This document shows positions 6,165 through 6,247 of a stretch of DNA of 6,247 nucleotides, piece by piece (positions within the stretch are counted from its first letter, which is position 1; each line of letters begins with the position of its first letter). The notes under the pieces were generated by a model, which was given only the letters and a program-made list of their open reading frames with translations, ran no database searches and was not told where the DNA came from. The stretch spans positions 1-6,247 of the forward strand of contig CALXDE010000138.1 of the NCBI GenBank assembly GCA_944386965.1, written 5' to 3'. Made by a program: the position numbers and the translations under genes. The stretch comes from an uncultured Oscillospiraceae bacterium. GTDB taxonomy: Bacteria; Bacillota_A; Clostridia; Oscillospirales; Oscillospiraceae.

Positions 6165-6247
6165 ATGAAAGTTCAGCTGCAGCGGGTGGCTCCCGCTCAG
6201 ATCGAGCAGCGCAGTATGGAAATCATCACCGCGGAGATGGGGCAGAC
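6165..6247 (+). CDS. cbiC: CbiC/CobH, precorrin-8X methylmutase (N-terminal fragment)
   Basis: Only the first 27 codons are present; the gene runs off the window end. The translation begins MKVQLQRVAPAQIEQRSMEI and continues ITAEMGQ. The IEQRSMEIITAEMG stretch fits the conserved IExxSFEIIxEEL start of precorrin-8X / cobalt-precorrin-8 methylmutase, the enzyme that moves the C-11 methyl to C-12 to give (cobyrinic acid or) cobyrinate in the corrin ring pathway. The start is supported by AAGGAGG 7 bases upstream, and the gene follows the cbiP stop by two bases, so it belongs to the same transcription unit. With the anaerobic-type neighbours, the cobalt-precorrin-8 version is more likely. The fragment is short, so confidence rests on the motif plus context. 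Confidence 0.85.
   Translation, partial: MKVQLQRVAPAQIEQRSMEIITAEMGQ

Overview
The window is one continuous, forward-strand run of late cobalamin (vitamin B12) biosynthesis genes from a high-GC bacterium. The best guess is an anaerobic gut Clostridia member of the Oscillospirales type (Flavonifractor / Lawsonibacter / Oscillibacter-like). This rests on three things: the anaerobic-type gene set (cbiB, cbiC, cbiP), the strong AGGAGG-type ribosome binding sites, and a compact second CobU-like gene of a kind I recall from Clostridia. The genus cannot be fixed from the sequence alone.

Layout, left to right: cobT (3' end only, 1-337); cobU (340-897); cobS (894-1658); a short second cobU-like gene (1655-2023); cobC-type alpha-ribazole phosphatase (2014-2607); cbiB (2607-3572); a 51-base gap, the only real intergenic space; cobD threonine-phosphate decarboxylase (3624-4658, TTG start); cbiP/cobQ cobyric acid synthase (4660-6162); and the first 27 codons of cbiC precorrin-8X methylmutase (6165 to the window end). 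Genes abut or overlap by a few bases almost everywhere, so this reads as one operon with translational coupling. I see no promoter, cobalamin riboswitch, terminator, RNA gene, mobile element or CRISPR array inside the window. The control region is presumably upstream.

How the genes work together: CbiC acts during corrin-ring construction. CbiP amidates adenosylcobyrinic acid a,c-diamide to adenosylcobyric acid. CobD makes aminopropanol phosphate and CbiB attaches it, giving adenosylcobinamide phosphate. CobU activates this to adenosylcobinamide-GDP. CobT makes the alpha-ribazole phosphate lower-ligand nucleotide, CobS joins the two halves, and CobC removes the remaining phosphate. The window therefore encodes essentially the whole nucleotide-loop assembly branch, followed by the entry into ring-synthesis genes. 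L-threonine kinase and the corrinoid adenosyltransferase are not in view.

This is mostly a well-understood pathway, and I do not see a new biological system. The point most worth a second look is the 122-residue CobU-like protein beside a full-length CobU. It lacks the region carrying the guanylylated histidine, and its P-loop has Leu where Ser/Thr is expected. The full-length CobU in turn has diverged in the C-terminal NEVG-type motif that the short protein keeps.
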